DNA of 34,369 nt from Burkholderiales bacterium. Lineage in GTDB: Bacteria; Pseudomonadota; Gammaproteobacteria; Burkholderiales; Burkholderiaceae_C. The notes below the pieces were generated by a model. The model was not told the DNA's origin. It made no database searches and saw nothing but the letters and a program-made list of their open reading frames with translations. The position numbers and the translations under genes are program-made. The stretch covers positions 1 through 34,369 of the forward strand of contig JANYEE010000087.1 of assembly GCA_025363275.1 (NCBI GenBank). The letters are read 5' to 3'. Below are positions 7,184 through 15,866 of the stretch, one piece after another; positions within the stretch are counted from its first letter, which is position 1, and each line of letters begins with the position of its first letter.

Positions 7184-8667
7184 TAGGCTTTTGAGGCTTT
7201 CTTGGTGGGCGCCTTTTTCACAGGTGCCGCCTTGGGCCTGGCTGGGGTCGTAACGGCGCGCTTAAGAGATGGAGAACGCGAAGGCGCGGCGATAGGCGAG
7301 GGCGAGGGCAAGCCCAGCGCGCTCTCCAACTCGCGGATGGCGTTGTCGGTGTAATCTAACATGCGCTGCAGCGCGGGCACGGAGCGGCGGCAGGCGATAT
7401 AGCCAAAACCCAGCGTATCGCGGTAACCGCTGATGGTGATGTTCAGCGCCAGGTAATGCGTAGGAATGGACACCGGATACACCTCGTCCAGGTGTGCGCC
7501 GTTCAGGTAGAGCGACTCTTTGGGCCCTGGCACGTTGGAGATGACCAGGTTAAAGGGCGGGTACTTTTTGGCAGAGCCTGTGACCATGCCGGCTCCTAAA
7601 GGCGATACCGAAGACATACCGTGCGCCATCTTTTGCAGGCGTGGCATGGCCATTAAGCGCTGTTTGGCCTGGGCCGTCGACGCCACGATGCGCTGCAGTC
7701 GCTTACGCGGATCGGCCATGTGGGTGGCCAAATTGGCCAGTAGCAGGGATACCTGGTTGCCACCCTCTGTGGTTTCGCCATGCAGGGACACCGGCACCAT
7801 GGCGACCAGCGGTTTGGCGGGCAACTTGTTTTGCACCAGCAGGTATTCGCGCAGTGCGCCAGCACAAATGGCCAGTGTCACATCGTTGATGGTGGCCGAC
7901 GCAGCTTGGCCAATCGCCTTCAGGCGTGTAATGGGGTACGACTGCGAAGCAAACCGGCGTGAGCCAGAGATCTCGACATTGAACGGTGTGGGTGGCGCCT
8001 GAAAGGGTAGTGCTGCCGAGTCTTGGCTGGTAGCCGGGCGCACCACGTCCCATAAACCGCTGGCAATGCCGGGTAGTATTTGCTTACCCGCCTGCACGGC
8101 GCTTTGGAATTGCTCGACTAGCCCAGGCGCTGCCTTGGCGGACCGTGCACCCGGTGCGCGGCCATACGTTTGGTCCCACAACGGTGGCTTTTGTTCTTTC
8201 GCAGTCAAGGCCAGTGAACTTGCCATCATGCGTGCGCCGCTCACGCCGTCAACCAGCGCATGGTGCATCTTGATATACGTGGCAAAGCGACCGCCTGGCA
8301 GGCCCTCGATCACATAAGCCTCCCACAAAGGGCGGTTGCGGTCCAGCAGGTTGCCATGCACCCGCGACACCATGGCCAACAACTCGCGGATGCGTCCGGG
8401 TTGGGGCAGCGCGACATGGCGCAGGTGGTAGTCCAGTTCAAAGTCTTTGTCTTCTTGCCAATGCCACAAGCCCATGCGCAGTACAGGCCGCAAATTAAAC
8501 GGCGTTTGAGCCCGAATGTGCTGGCCCCATTCGGCCAGCATCTTGGGTATGAAGTCGGGCCCGGCACCGGGTGGCGGTGTGTAGATGTTCAGCCCGGCCA
8601 CATGCATGGGCTGATTGCGGGTCTCCATCCACAAGAAGGCGGAGTCGGTGGGGCTGAGAGCTTTCAT
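7183..8667 (-). CDS. Wax ester synthase / diacylglycerol acyltransferase (WS/DGAT)
   Basis: The 494-residue product begins with the usual MKALSPTDSAFLWMET segment and has the active-site motif HHALVDG at residues 135-141 (HHxxxDG, acyl transfer to an alcohol or diacylglycerol). The PLW motif (RNRPLWEAYVIEGL, about 111-124) and the INDVTLAICAGALR motif also mark WS/DGAT family members. Such enzymes make wax esters or triacylglycerol from acyl-CoA. Residues about 453-494 form a Pro/Ala/Lys tail with PAxKKA-like repeats that the core family does not need. The gene lies in a run of lipid genes, with 66 bp to the upstream metal-dependent hydrolase, and its stop overlaps chrA by one base. GGAAA precedes the start. 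Confidence 0.9.
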   Translation of the reverse strand: MKALSPTDSAFLWMETRNQPMHVAGLNIYTPPPGAGPDFIPKMLAEWGQHIRAQTPFNLRPVLRMGLWHWQEDKDFELDYHLRHVALPQPGRIRELLAMVSRVHGNLLDRNRPLWEAYVIEGLPGGRFATYIKMHHALVDGVSGARMMASSLALTAKEQKPPLWDQTYGRAPGARSAKAAPGLVEQFQSAVQAGKQILPGIASGLWDVVRPATSQDSAALPFQAPPTPFNVEISGSRRFASQSYPITRLKAIGQAASATINDVTLAICAGALREYLLVQNKLPAKPLVAMVPVSLHGETTEGGNQVSLLLANLATHMADPRKRLQRIVASTAQAKQRLMAMPRLQKMAHGMSSVSPLGAGMVTGSAKKYPPFNLVISNVPGPKESLYLNGAHLDEVYPVSIPTHYLALNITISGYRDTLGFGYIACRRSVPALQRMLDYTDNAIRELESALGLPSPSPIAAPSRSPSLKRAVTTPARPKAAPVKKAPTKKASKA

Positions 8668-8733
8668 GGCTTTTCCGGTTGGGCTGCTACGCTTGCAGTA
8701 TCGCGCAGATCAGCGGACGATTTTCAGTCTGAC

Positions 8734-9558
8734 TCAGGCGGCTTGGCCGACGGGCGTAAATTGGTCGCTGTTGTTGTGCAACCATCGTGTGGACAAGCTT
8801 GCGTCTTGCTGGCGCGGGTGAAAGTCTGCGGCCTTATAGGCGCGCCACTGTGCATAGTTACCGCGAAACATGCCGTCTTTTGACATCAATACATTCCAGG
8901 CGCTGCGCCACGTACTCCAGTTGAACAACGCTTTGTCATGCCCTAGGTTACGAATAGTTTGGCGCGTCACGTCTGCCAAAAACGTGATGGTGATGTAGTG
9001 AAACAGGCGGACCCGCCAGCGGTGGCTGCCCTGCAGAGCCTGGTAAATATCAAATGCGGTGCTGCGGTGTTCGGACTCTTCTGCGCTGTGCCATAGCCAC
9101 AGGGTTTGCAGGCGGGGCTCAGCGCCCTGCAGCACCTGTGGGTGGCCCAGCATCCAGTCAGCAAAGATCGCGGTCAGGTGCTCGGTGGCGGCTGTAGCAG
9201 CCACATGCAGGCGTACATCCCGATGGGCGTTGGCTTGAATGCGGTGGGCCGCACGCGGCTCCAGCGCATTGGTAAAACCTTGTTTTTGCAGGTGACCATT
9301 GAACAGCGCGTGAATACGACGGTGCGTAGCTTCTTGCCCTATAAAACCTTGCACCTCTGCCGCTAGCGGCAGGCGCGCTGCTTCGGGCAATGCCCTAAGT
9401 CCCGCGCGTACCGAGTCGATGAAATATTGCTCCCCCACAGGAAAGCTCATGGACAAGGCATTGAAAAATGCAGAGCGAAAAGCGTCCTGCCCGTTCCACC
9501 GCACATCAAAGGGTGTGTTCAGGTCAATCAGCAGTTTGCGAACCGTCAGATCAGTCAT
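8734..9558 (-). CDS. Predicted metal-dependent hydrolase (ferritin-like di-metal type)
   Basis: This 274-residue protein matches the PF10118-type predicted metal-dependent hydrolases. Helical segments contain the carboxylate/histidine ligands expected for a di-iron centre: GEQYFID (about 42-48), GQEATHRRIH (about 73-82), TEHLTA (about 124-129) and WHSAEESEHRS (about 155-165). The natural substrate is unknown for the family, though members often lie beside fatty-acid and lipase genes. A strong GGGGAG precedes the ATG. It lies between an alpha/beta hydrolase 20 bp upstream and the WS/DGAT gene downstream, so co-expression with lipid metabolism is likely. Function beyond the family is not claimed. 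Confidence 0.8.
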   Translation of the reverse strand: MTDLTVRKLLIDLNTPFDVRWNGQDAFRSAFFNALSMSFPVGEQYFIDSVRAGLRALPEAARLPLAAEVQGFIGQEATHRRIHALFNGHLQKQGFTNALEPRAAHRIQANAHRDVRLHVAATAATEHLTAIFADWMLGHPQVLQGAEPRLQTLWLWHSAEESEHRSTAFDIYQALQGSHRWRVRLFHYITITFLADVTRQTIRNLGHDKALFNWSTWRSAWNVLMSKDGMFRGNYAQWRAYKAADFHPRQQDASLSTRWLHNNSDQFTPVGQAA

Positions 9559-9578
9559 GGTGGTCTCCCCAAAAAGTG

Positions 9579-10400
9579 TCAGGCCGCAAAAGCCGCATGG
9601 TGGTCGTCAATACCGTACAGCGCGCGTGCGGCCCCGCGCGGCACAAACGGCTTCCAGTGCTCGGGAGCCTGTGCCAACCGGTCGGCCAATAAATACAAAG
9701 CGGCAGGACTACAGGCCATGCCACAGTGAGTGGCGCCGCGCAAGTGGACGTTTTCGGTCAGCGCCCCAGCCGCTTCAATGCTGCACTTCCAGGCCACGAT
9801 ACCGTCGAGTTTGCTGTAGACCGAAGTCGTGGGCACGGATGGAGTAGAGCGTATGGCTTGGTGACGATTAAAGTCCAGATCTTCGATGTTGTGTCCAGAC
9901 AGCCATTCGTAAAAGCGAATGCCAGTCGATGCCAAGGGATGGCCTGAGAACGGCGACCCCAAGGTGATGACTTGGCGCACTTGTGATGGTGCCACTTTGG
10001 CCAGCTCCCGCGCGTACACGCCACCCAAGCTTTGACCGATCACACTCACCTTTTGGCGATGCTGGTGGTGAATGTTATTTAGACGGTTTTGCAAGGCCGC
10101 ATGGGTCTCATCCTGAAACCCGCGGTTACGGCCCATGTCCCAGGCGTACGTGGCATAGCCCAAATCTTCTAAAAACTTGCGTAGCAAGCTAGTGGACACA
10201 TCTGTCGCGCCTAAGCCAGGCAGTACCAATACAGGATGACCATCGCCGCGCGCAGACAGGCGCTTGACTGGCAGGTACATCGCCAAGCCGGCCCACAATT
10301 CCCACACCGCACGGGCCTCTGAGGCGAACAGCCACGAGGAGGGTGGTTCGATATCCGGAAACTGGGTCAGTGATTTGCGCAGGCGTTGAAGACGGGACAT
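9579..10400 (-). CDS. Alpha/beta hydrolase, lipase-like
   Basis: This 273-residue alpha/beta hydrolase has an oxyanion-loop segment PVLVLPGLGATD (56-67) and a nucleophile elbow GQSLG (122-126, Ser124). A likely acid lies in SKLDG and a likely base in GATHCGM near the C-terminus. No signal peptide is seen, so it is probably cytoplasmic or inclusion-associated. It resembles PGAP1/lipase-class esterases that act on acyl esters. It stands 44 bp after another alpha/beta hydrolase with a different sequence, so these are not a recent tandem copy. The start is the first ATG, and the ribosome-binding site is weak. Substrate unknown. Confidence 0.8.
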   Translation of the reverse strand: MSRLQRLRKSLTQFPDIEPPSSWLFASEARAVWELWAGLAMYLPVKRLSARGDGHPVLVLPGLGATDVSTSLLRKFLEDLGYATYAWDMGRNRGFQDETHAALQNRLNNIHHQHRQKVSVIGQSLGGVYARELAKVAPSQVRQVITLGSPFSGHPLASTGIRFYEWLSGHNIEDLDFNRHQAIRSTPSVPTTSVYSKLDGIVAWKCSIEAAGALTENVHLRGATHCGMACSPAALYLLADRLAQAPEHWKPFVPRGAARALYGIDDHHAAFAA

Positions 10401-10444
10401 ACGAGTTGCTGTTAGTAAAAATTATTTCGGCATGACCACTGTGT

Positions 10445-11341
10445 CTAGGCCGCAGCTGGCAAATCATTGAGTTGGCTTTGCACCCAGGCAATCACCGACG
10501 CGTCCAGGCACATTTGCACATGGCCTATGCCTTCAAAAATCTGAGCCTTCACGCCTGGCAGTACTTGCGCGCGTTGTGGGTAAACGATGTTGTCTTGCGG
10601 CGTTATGGCAATGCGAAATAGTTGGTGGACGGCATCGGTCTCCTGTGCTGTCAACTGCTGCAACCACGCGCTATCCCAGGCCATTTGGACACCGTTTTTG
10701 GTGGGCATGTGCTGGGGGATTTGCGTACCCCGATGGGGCGTTCCCAGCGTGACGATGCGTGCAACACGGTCAATGCCGTGCACGCGCAACCAGGCGCGTG
10801 TGGCCAGTCCGCCCATACTGTGGCCCACGATGGCAACGCGCTGTTGGCCGCTGTGCGCCAGCAAAGCGTGCACTGCCGATTCAATGGTGGGCGCGTAATG
10901 GTCAATAGAGGTGTACAGCGGCTCCAGGTCGACTGCAAACACGGCATGCCCTTGGGCTCGCAACGCGCCTGAAATTTCATCCCACATGCGGTGGTTGCAC
11001 ATATAGCCATGCACCAGGACGACGGGAACCCGGGCCTGGTTACCCGTGGCTGGCAGCAAACGGGGTGGACTGGTTGCCCAGGGCTGGCGCAATATGAAGA
11101 AGATACAACCCGCACGGTATTCACCCAGCACTGATTTCAGCCACGCACCCCAAGGCTCTGGGCCCTTGGAGATGATGGCGCTGTACGTATCCACCAGCGC
11201 CATGGTGGCAAAGGGCAAGGCTAAACCGCAAAGTACCGCAATCCACAGTGGCCAGCCCTGCCATACAGCCAATACCAATCCGAACAGGGTGCCGACCAGT
11301 AACTGGATTGCTATGACGGTTCTGAGTAATTTTGCGAGCAT
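10445..11341 (-). CDS. Membrane-anchored alpha/beta fold lipase/esterase
   Basis: This 298-residue protein has two hydrophobic segments at the N-terminus (residues about 8-28 and 32-50), then an alpha/beta hydrolase fold: VVLVHGYMCNHRMW (oxyanion HG at 111-112), GHSMG elbow (173-177, Ser175), TLGTPHRGT, and a terminal GIGHVQM histidine. The pattern fits triacylglycerol lipase/esterase EstA-like proteins tethered to the inner membrane, with the catalytic side not certain. AGGAAG precedes the ATG at 11341. It lies 49 bp after the SDR gene and 44 bp before the second hydrolase on the same strand. Confidence 0.82.
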   Translation of the reverse strand: MLAKLLRTVIAIQLLVGTLFGLVLAVWQGWPLWIAVLCGLALPFATMALVDTYSAIISKGPEPWGAWLKSVLGEYRAGCIFFILRQPWATSPPRLLPATGNQARVPVVLVHGYMCNHRMWDEISGALRAQGHAVFAVDLEPLYTSIDHYAPTIESAVHALLAHSGQQRVAIVGHSMGGLATRAWLRVHGIDRVARIVTLGTPHRGTQIPQHMPTKNGVQMAWDSAWLQQLTAQETDAVHQLFRIAITPQDNIVYPQRAQVLPGVKAQIFEGIGHVQMCLDASVIAWVQSQLNDLPAAA

Positions 11342-11390
11342 GAATCTTCCTAGGTAGGGGCGTGGACCAGCGAGCGTTGCGCAGGCCCAA

Positions 11391-12236
11391 CTATCGCTTT
11401 TTGGCGTGTAGTCGCAGGCGTTGGCTTAGCAGGGTAAACCAGAATGAGGCTCGGGTGGGGAACAGACGAAACAGCCAATCCAGCAATTTGGCATCACCGC
11501 CAATCAGCACGCGCGTTTTGCGCGTCTGCATGGCGCGAATGATGACGGCGGCCGCTTGCTCCGGGCTGGTGCGGGCCAGCCGGGTGAAGGCGTCGCGCAT
11601 CTCTTGATCGGTGTCGGCCACCATAGACACATCGGTGATGCGCGCGGTATTGGCAATATTGGTACGAATGCCACCGGGGTGAACGCACAGGACATCGATG
11701 CCAGGCGCACGCAGCTCTTCACGCAGCGCATCACTGAAACTACGTACGGCAGCTTTGCTGGCGTTGTAAATGCTTTGTGTGGGCATGGACACCATCGCAA
11801 AGATGCTGGAAATATTGACCAACAATGCGTCGGGTTTATGGCTGAGCTGCGCAATGAAGGCACGACAACCGTGCACCACACCCCAGAAGTTGATGTTCAT
11901 GAGCCAGTGCGCGTCAGCGGTGTGGAGCTGGGCCACGGGAGCCATCAGGCCTACGCCAGCGTTGTTGATCACCATGTCAGCACCGCCCAGTTGACGCAAG
12001 GCCTCTTGGGCCAGGGCCGCGATGGCCGCCTCAGAGCCCGTATCTGTCACCAGGCTGTAGCACGGCGTACCCTGCGCTTTAACGGCGGCCATAACGCGGC
12101 CCAGACCTGGTGCATCAATATCAGCCAGCAGCAGCCGGGCTCCCTGCTTGGAGAGCCCCAGGGCCAGGGCCTCACCAATGCCAGAGGCCGCGCCGGTGAT
12201 AACGATGGCTTTGTCTTTGAGTGGTCTTGGGATCAA
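11391..12236 (-). CDS. SDR family oxidoreductase
   Basis: This 281-residue classical short-chain dehydrogenase/reductase has the cofactor motif TGAASGIG (14-21), NNAG at 91-94, serines at 143-144 and the YNASK catalytic pair Tyr157/Lys161. An Asp after the second strand (LLLADID, 38) favours NAD(H). The C-terminal 50 residues are basic and hydrophobic, as in SDRs that act on long-chain or membrane lipids. The only reasonable start is a TTG at 12236, because the fadB-type stop TGA lies in the same frame 9 bp upstream and no ATG occurs before the cofactor motif. Translation is therefore probably coupled to the upstream gene. Substrate unknown; a fatty aldehyde, acyl-CoA or sterol-like role is inference. 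Confidence 0.85.
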   Translation of the reverse strand: MIPRPLKDKAIVITGAASGIGEALALGLSKQGARLLLADIDAPGLGRVMAAVKAQGTPCYSLVTDTGSEAAIAALAQEALRQLGGADMVINNAGVGLMAPVAQLHTADAHWLMNINFWGVVHGCRAFIAQLSHKPDALLVNISSIFAMVSMPTQSIYNASKAAVRSFSDALREELRAPGIDVLCVHPGGIRTNIANTARITDVSMVADTDQEMRDAFTRLARTSPEQAAAVIIRAMQTRKTRVLIGGDAKLLDWLFRLFPTRASFWFTLLSQRLRLHAKKR

Positions 12237-12245
12237 TGGGATAAC

Positions 12246-14405
12246 TCAGTACGTGGGCTGGTATGTGCGGATGGCGGCCCGTACATCATCGGTCAACACA
12301 AAGCCGGGGCCGAACTGCGCGGCCAGCGATGCCGCGCGCTTCTCGAACGCCTCAATGCCCATGCCATAGATGAACTGCATGGCGCCACCCGTCCAGGCCG
12401 GGAAACCAATGCCAAAGATCGAGCCGATGTTGGCATCGTGCACGCTGGTCAACACGTTCTCAGCCAGGCAGCGGGCGGTCTCTACCGCCTGGCGGTACAG
12501 CAAGCGGTCTTTCAGGTCGGTGATATTCCACGGTGCGTCTGGCTTTTCGAACAAGCCCGTGAGCTCGGGCCACAGGAATTTCTTGGCGCCTTTTTCTGTG
12601 GGGTAGTCATAGAAGCCTGCACCACCGGCGCGGCCAGGGCGGTTGTGTTGCTTGACCATTCTCTCGACGACCAACTCGCCCGGTGTAGCGGTGTAGGTCT
12701 TGCCCTCGGCTTCAAAGTCTTTGCGGGTTTGTTCCATCACATGCAGGCTCAGCGTCAAAGCGGTTTCGTCCAGCACGGCCAGCGGGCCGACCGGCATACC
12801 CGCCTGAATGCCCGCGTTCTCAATGGCGGCGGCGGGAATACCTTCGCCCACCATGGCTGCGCCCTCCATCACAAAGGTGCCAAATACGCGGCTGGTGAAA
12901 AAACCGCGCGAGTCGTTCACCACGATGGGCAGCTTGCCCAGGGCCTGCACGTAGTCGTAAGCGCGGGCCACGGTCTCGTCGTCGGTTTCTTTGCCCTTGA
13001 TGATTTCCACCAGCTTCATCTTGTCCACGGGACTGAAGAAGTGGATGCCGATGAATTTCTTGGCGTCCGTGCTGGCTTTGGCCAGACCGGTGATGGGCAG
13101 GGTGGAGGTGTTGGAGGCGAAGAAACCGCCCGATGCCAAGAGCGGCTCAGACTCTTGTGTCACCTTGGCCTTGAGTTCGCGGTTTTCAAACACAGCTTCA
13201 ATGATCAGGTCGCAACCCTGCAGGTCGGCCACGTTGCCGGTGGGCTGGATCAGATCCAGAATCTTTTGCTGGGCGTCGGCTTTCATGCGGCCCTTGTCCA
13301 CGCGGCCCTGGGTGATCTTGGCGGCGTAGCCCTTGCCGGTGTCGGCCTTCTCCTGGCTCACATCTTTGAGCACTGTGGCGATGCCTTTGCTGGCCTGGCT
13401 GTAGGCGATGCCCGCACCCATCATGCCGGCGCCCAGCAGGCCTACTTTGGCGGGCTTGAAGCGGGGTACGCCGGCCGGGCGGCTGGTGCCGCTCTTGATG
13501 GCGTTCAAATTAAAGAAAAAGGTGTTGATCATCGCCTTGGCGTTGATGCCGGTCATCAGCTTTGCCAAGTAGCGGCTCTCGATGCGCAGCGCGGTCTCCA
13601 GATCGACCTGCAGGCCTTCAACCATGCAGGCGATGATGGCCTCGGGCGCGGGGTAAAGGCCGCGGGTTTTGCTCTTAATCACTGCGGGGGCCACCACCAG
13701 CATTTGCGCTACCGCGGGTGATGAGGGTAGGCCGCCTGGTACTTTGTAGCCCTTGGCTTCCCAAGCGTGTTGGGCCGTGGGGTTGGCGGCAATCCAAGCC
13801 AGGGCTTTGGTTTTCATCTCGGCGGCGGCGTTGTCGCCCGGGGCGACCAGATCGTGCACCAGGCCCAGGCCTTTGGCCTCGGCGGGGCTAAAGGTTTTGC
13901 CTTCCACCAGGTAAGGCTGCGCGCCCATCAGGCCTAGGTGGCGGGTCATCTTGGTCACGCCGCTGGCGCCGGGCAGCAAGCCCAGGGTCACTTCGGGCAA
14001 GCCAAACTGGGTCTTGCGATCGTCGATAGCAATGCGGTGGTGGCCTACCAACGCCACTTCCCAGCCGCCACCCAGCGCCGTGCCATTGAGCAAACTGACC
14101 ACCGGCTTACCTAGCGTTTCAATCGCGCGGAAGTTCTTTTTGACGCGCTCGATCTCTTCAAAAATCTTAGGCGCGTCGCTGGGCTGCAAGCGCATCGCGC
14201 CCTTCAGGTCGGCACCGGCAAAAAACGTGGTCTTATTGGAAGCCAGCAGGATGCCCTTGATAGCGTCTTTGTCTTGCAACACCTGGGCCGCCACGGCGTC
14301 CATGTCTTCCTGCCACTGCAGGCACATGGTGTTCACGGGCGAATTGGGTTCGTCGAAGGTGATAGTGGCAATGCCATCGGCCAAGTTGTAGGAAATAGTT
14401 TTCAT
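12246..14405 (-). CDS. Bifunctional enoyl-CoA hydratase / 3-hydroxyacyl-CoA dehydrogenase
   Basis: This 719-residue beta-oxidation protein of FadB/FadJ architecture has an enoyl-CoA hydratase domain at 1-190, with FAGADLKGA (62-70) and the two catalytic glutamates Glu116 (LGGGWE) and Glu138 (GLPEVTLG). The 3-hydroxyacyl-CoA dehydrogenase follows: NAD site GAGMMG (325-330), catalytic His455 in GIHFFSPVDKM, and NDSRGFFTSR, then the C-terminal domain. It hydrates 2-enoyl-CoA and oxidises the 3-hydroxy product, passing 3-ketoacyl-CoA to the thiolase encoded just upstream. The fadB or fadJ name cannot be settled from sequence alone. The gap to the thiolase (130 bp) is filled with repeat-like DNA, while the SDR follows after 9 bp. 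Confidence 0.95.
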   Translation of the reverse strand: MKTISYNLADGIATITFDEPNSPVNTMCLQWQEDMDAVAAQVLQDKDAIKGILLASNKTTFFAGADLKGAMRLQPSDAPKIFEEIERVKKNFRAIETLGKPVVSLLNGTALGGGWEVALVGHHRIAIDDRKTQFGLPEVTLGLLPGASGVTKMTRHLGLMGAQPYLVEGKTFSPAEAKGLGLVHDLVAPGDNAAAEMKTKALAWIAANPTAQHAWEAKGYKVPGGLPSSPAVAQMLVVAPAVIKSKTRGLYPAPEAIIACMVEGLQVDLETALRIESRYLAKLMTGINAKAMINTFFFNLNAIKSGTSRPAGVPRFKPAKVGLLGAGMMGAGIAYSQASKGIATVLKDVSQEKADTGKGYAAKITQGRVDKGRMKADAQQKILDLIQPTGNVADLQGCDLIIEAVFENRELKAKVTQESEPLLASGGFFASNTSTLPITGLAKASTDAKKFIGIHFFSPVDKMKLVEIIKGKETDDETVARAYDYVQALGKLPIVVNDSRGFFTSRVFGTFVMEGAAMVGEGIPAAAIENAGIQAGMPVGPLAVLDETALTLSLHVMEQTRKDFEAEGKTYTATPGELVVERMVKQHNRPGRAGGAGFYDYPTEKGAKKFLWPELTGLFEKPDAPWNITDLKDRLLYRQAVETARCLAENVLTSVHDANIGSIFGIGFPAWTGGAMQFIYGMGIEAFEKRAASLAAQFGPGFVLTDDVRAAIRTYQPTY

Positions 14406-14423
14406 GTTTTCTCAATCAGTTGA

Positions 14424-14454
14424 GGACAGAGCTTCGCTGCGCTACGGTCTGTCC
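14424..14454. repeat. Hairpin-forming inverted repeat in the fadA-fadB gap
   Basis: GGACAGA (14424-14430) and TCTGTCC (14448-14454) are perfect inverted arms of 7 bp around a 17-base loop. The element lies in the leader of the fadB-type gene (transcribed leftwards), next to the dispersed repeat copy B. No U-run follows on either strand, so it is not a standard terminator. It may be an mRNA-stability hairpin or another small dispersed palindrome. Confidence 0.55.
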
Positions 14455-14464
14455 CGCAAGGTTA

Positions 14465-14531
14465 ATGCTACGAAATTAGGAGCTACTCAGGTAAGTAATA
14501 CCTGGGCCACAGGCTTGTTTGGCTTAAAAAA
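14465..14531 (+). repeat. Dispersed intergenic repeat, copy B
   Basis: This element is related to copies A and C: TGCTA, AT-rich stretch, AGCTACTCAGG, core, CCTGGGCC, then TTTGGCTTAAAAA. In this copy the core forms a clear hairpin, with CTCAGGT and ACCTGGG around a 7-base loop. It sits between the thiolase and fadB-type genes on a minus-strand transcript, where such a hairpin could lower or stabilise the distal message. Confidence 0.75.
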
Positions 14532-14535
14532 TGCC

Positions 14536-15741
<1,206 letters not shown>

Positions 15742-15799
15742 GGAAATTCACTCCGGGTGGGTCTTGGTGCAAGGGAGAAGCCCAATGGCATGCCGCTGG

Positions 15800-15814
15800 A
15801 CTGCTGAATGCAGT
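15800..15814. promoter_or_regulatory. Inverted repeat in the divergent beta-oxidation promoter region
   Basis: ACTGC (15800-15804) and GCAGT (15810-15814) are perfect 5-bp arms around TGAAT. The element lies 9 bp from the larger palindrome at 15823-15846 and directly abuts a TATATT that could serve as a -10 box for the rightward gene. Its function is inferred from position only. Confidence 0.4.
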
Positions 15815-15822
15815 ATATTCTT

Positions 15823-15846
15823 TTCACCAAGCAAATGCTTTGTGAA
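15823..15846. promoter_or_regulatory. 24-bp near-perfect palindrome, candidate operator
   Basis: The arms are TTCAC-N-AAGCA (15823-15833) and TGCTT-N-GTGAA (15836-15846) around a central AA, with a single mismatched pair. It sits between the divergent thiolase (start 15741, minus) and acyl-CoA dehydrogenase (start 15867, plus), just downstream of TATATT at 15814-15819. A dimeric repressor such as a TetR-family fatty-acid regulator bound here could block both promoters. No regulator gene lies in the window, so the protein is unknown. Confidence 0.6.
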
Positions 15847-15866
15847 ATTAAAACTCAAGGTACACC

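Noticed and set aside
11556-13721. A 721-codon open frame on the plus strand
   Set aside because: It lies fully antisense to the SDR and fadB-type genes, which have complete catalytic motifs; its product is His/Gly/Ala-rich with no family likeness, as expected of high-G+C shadows.
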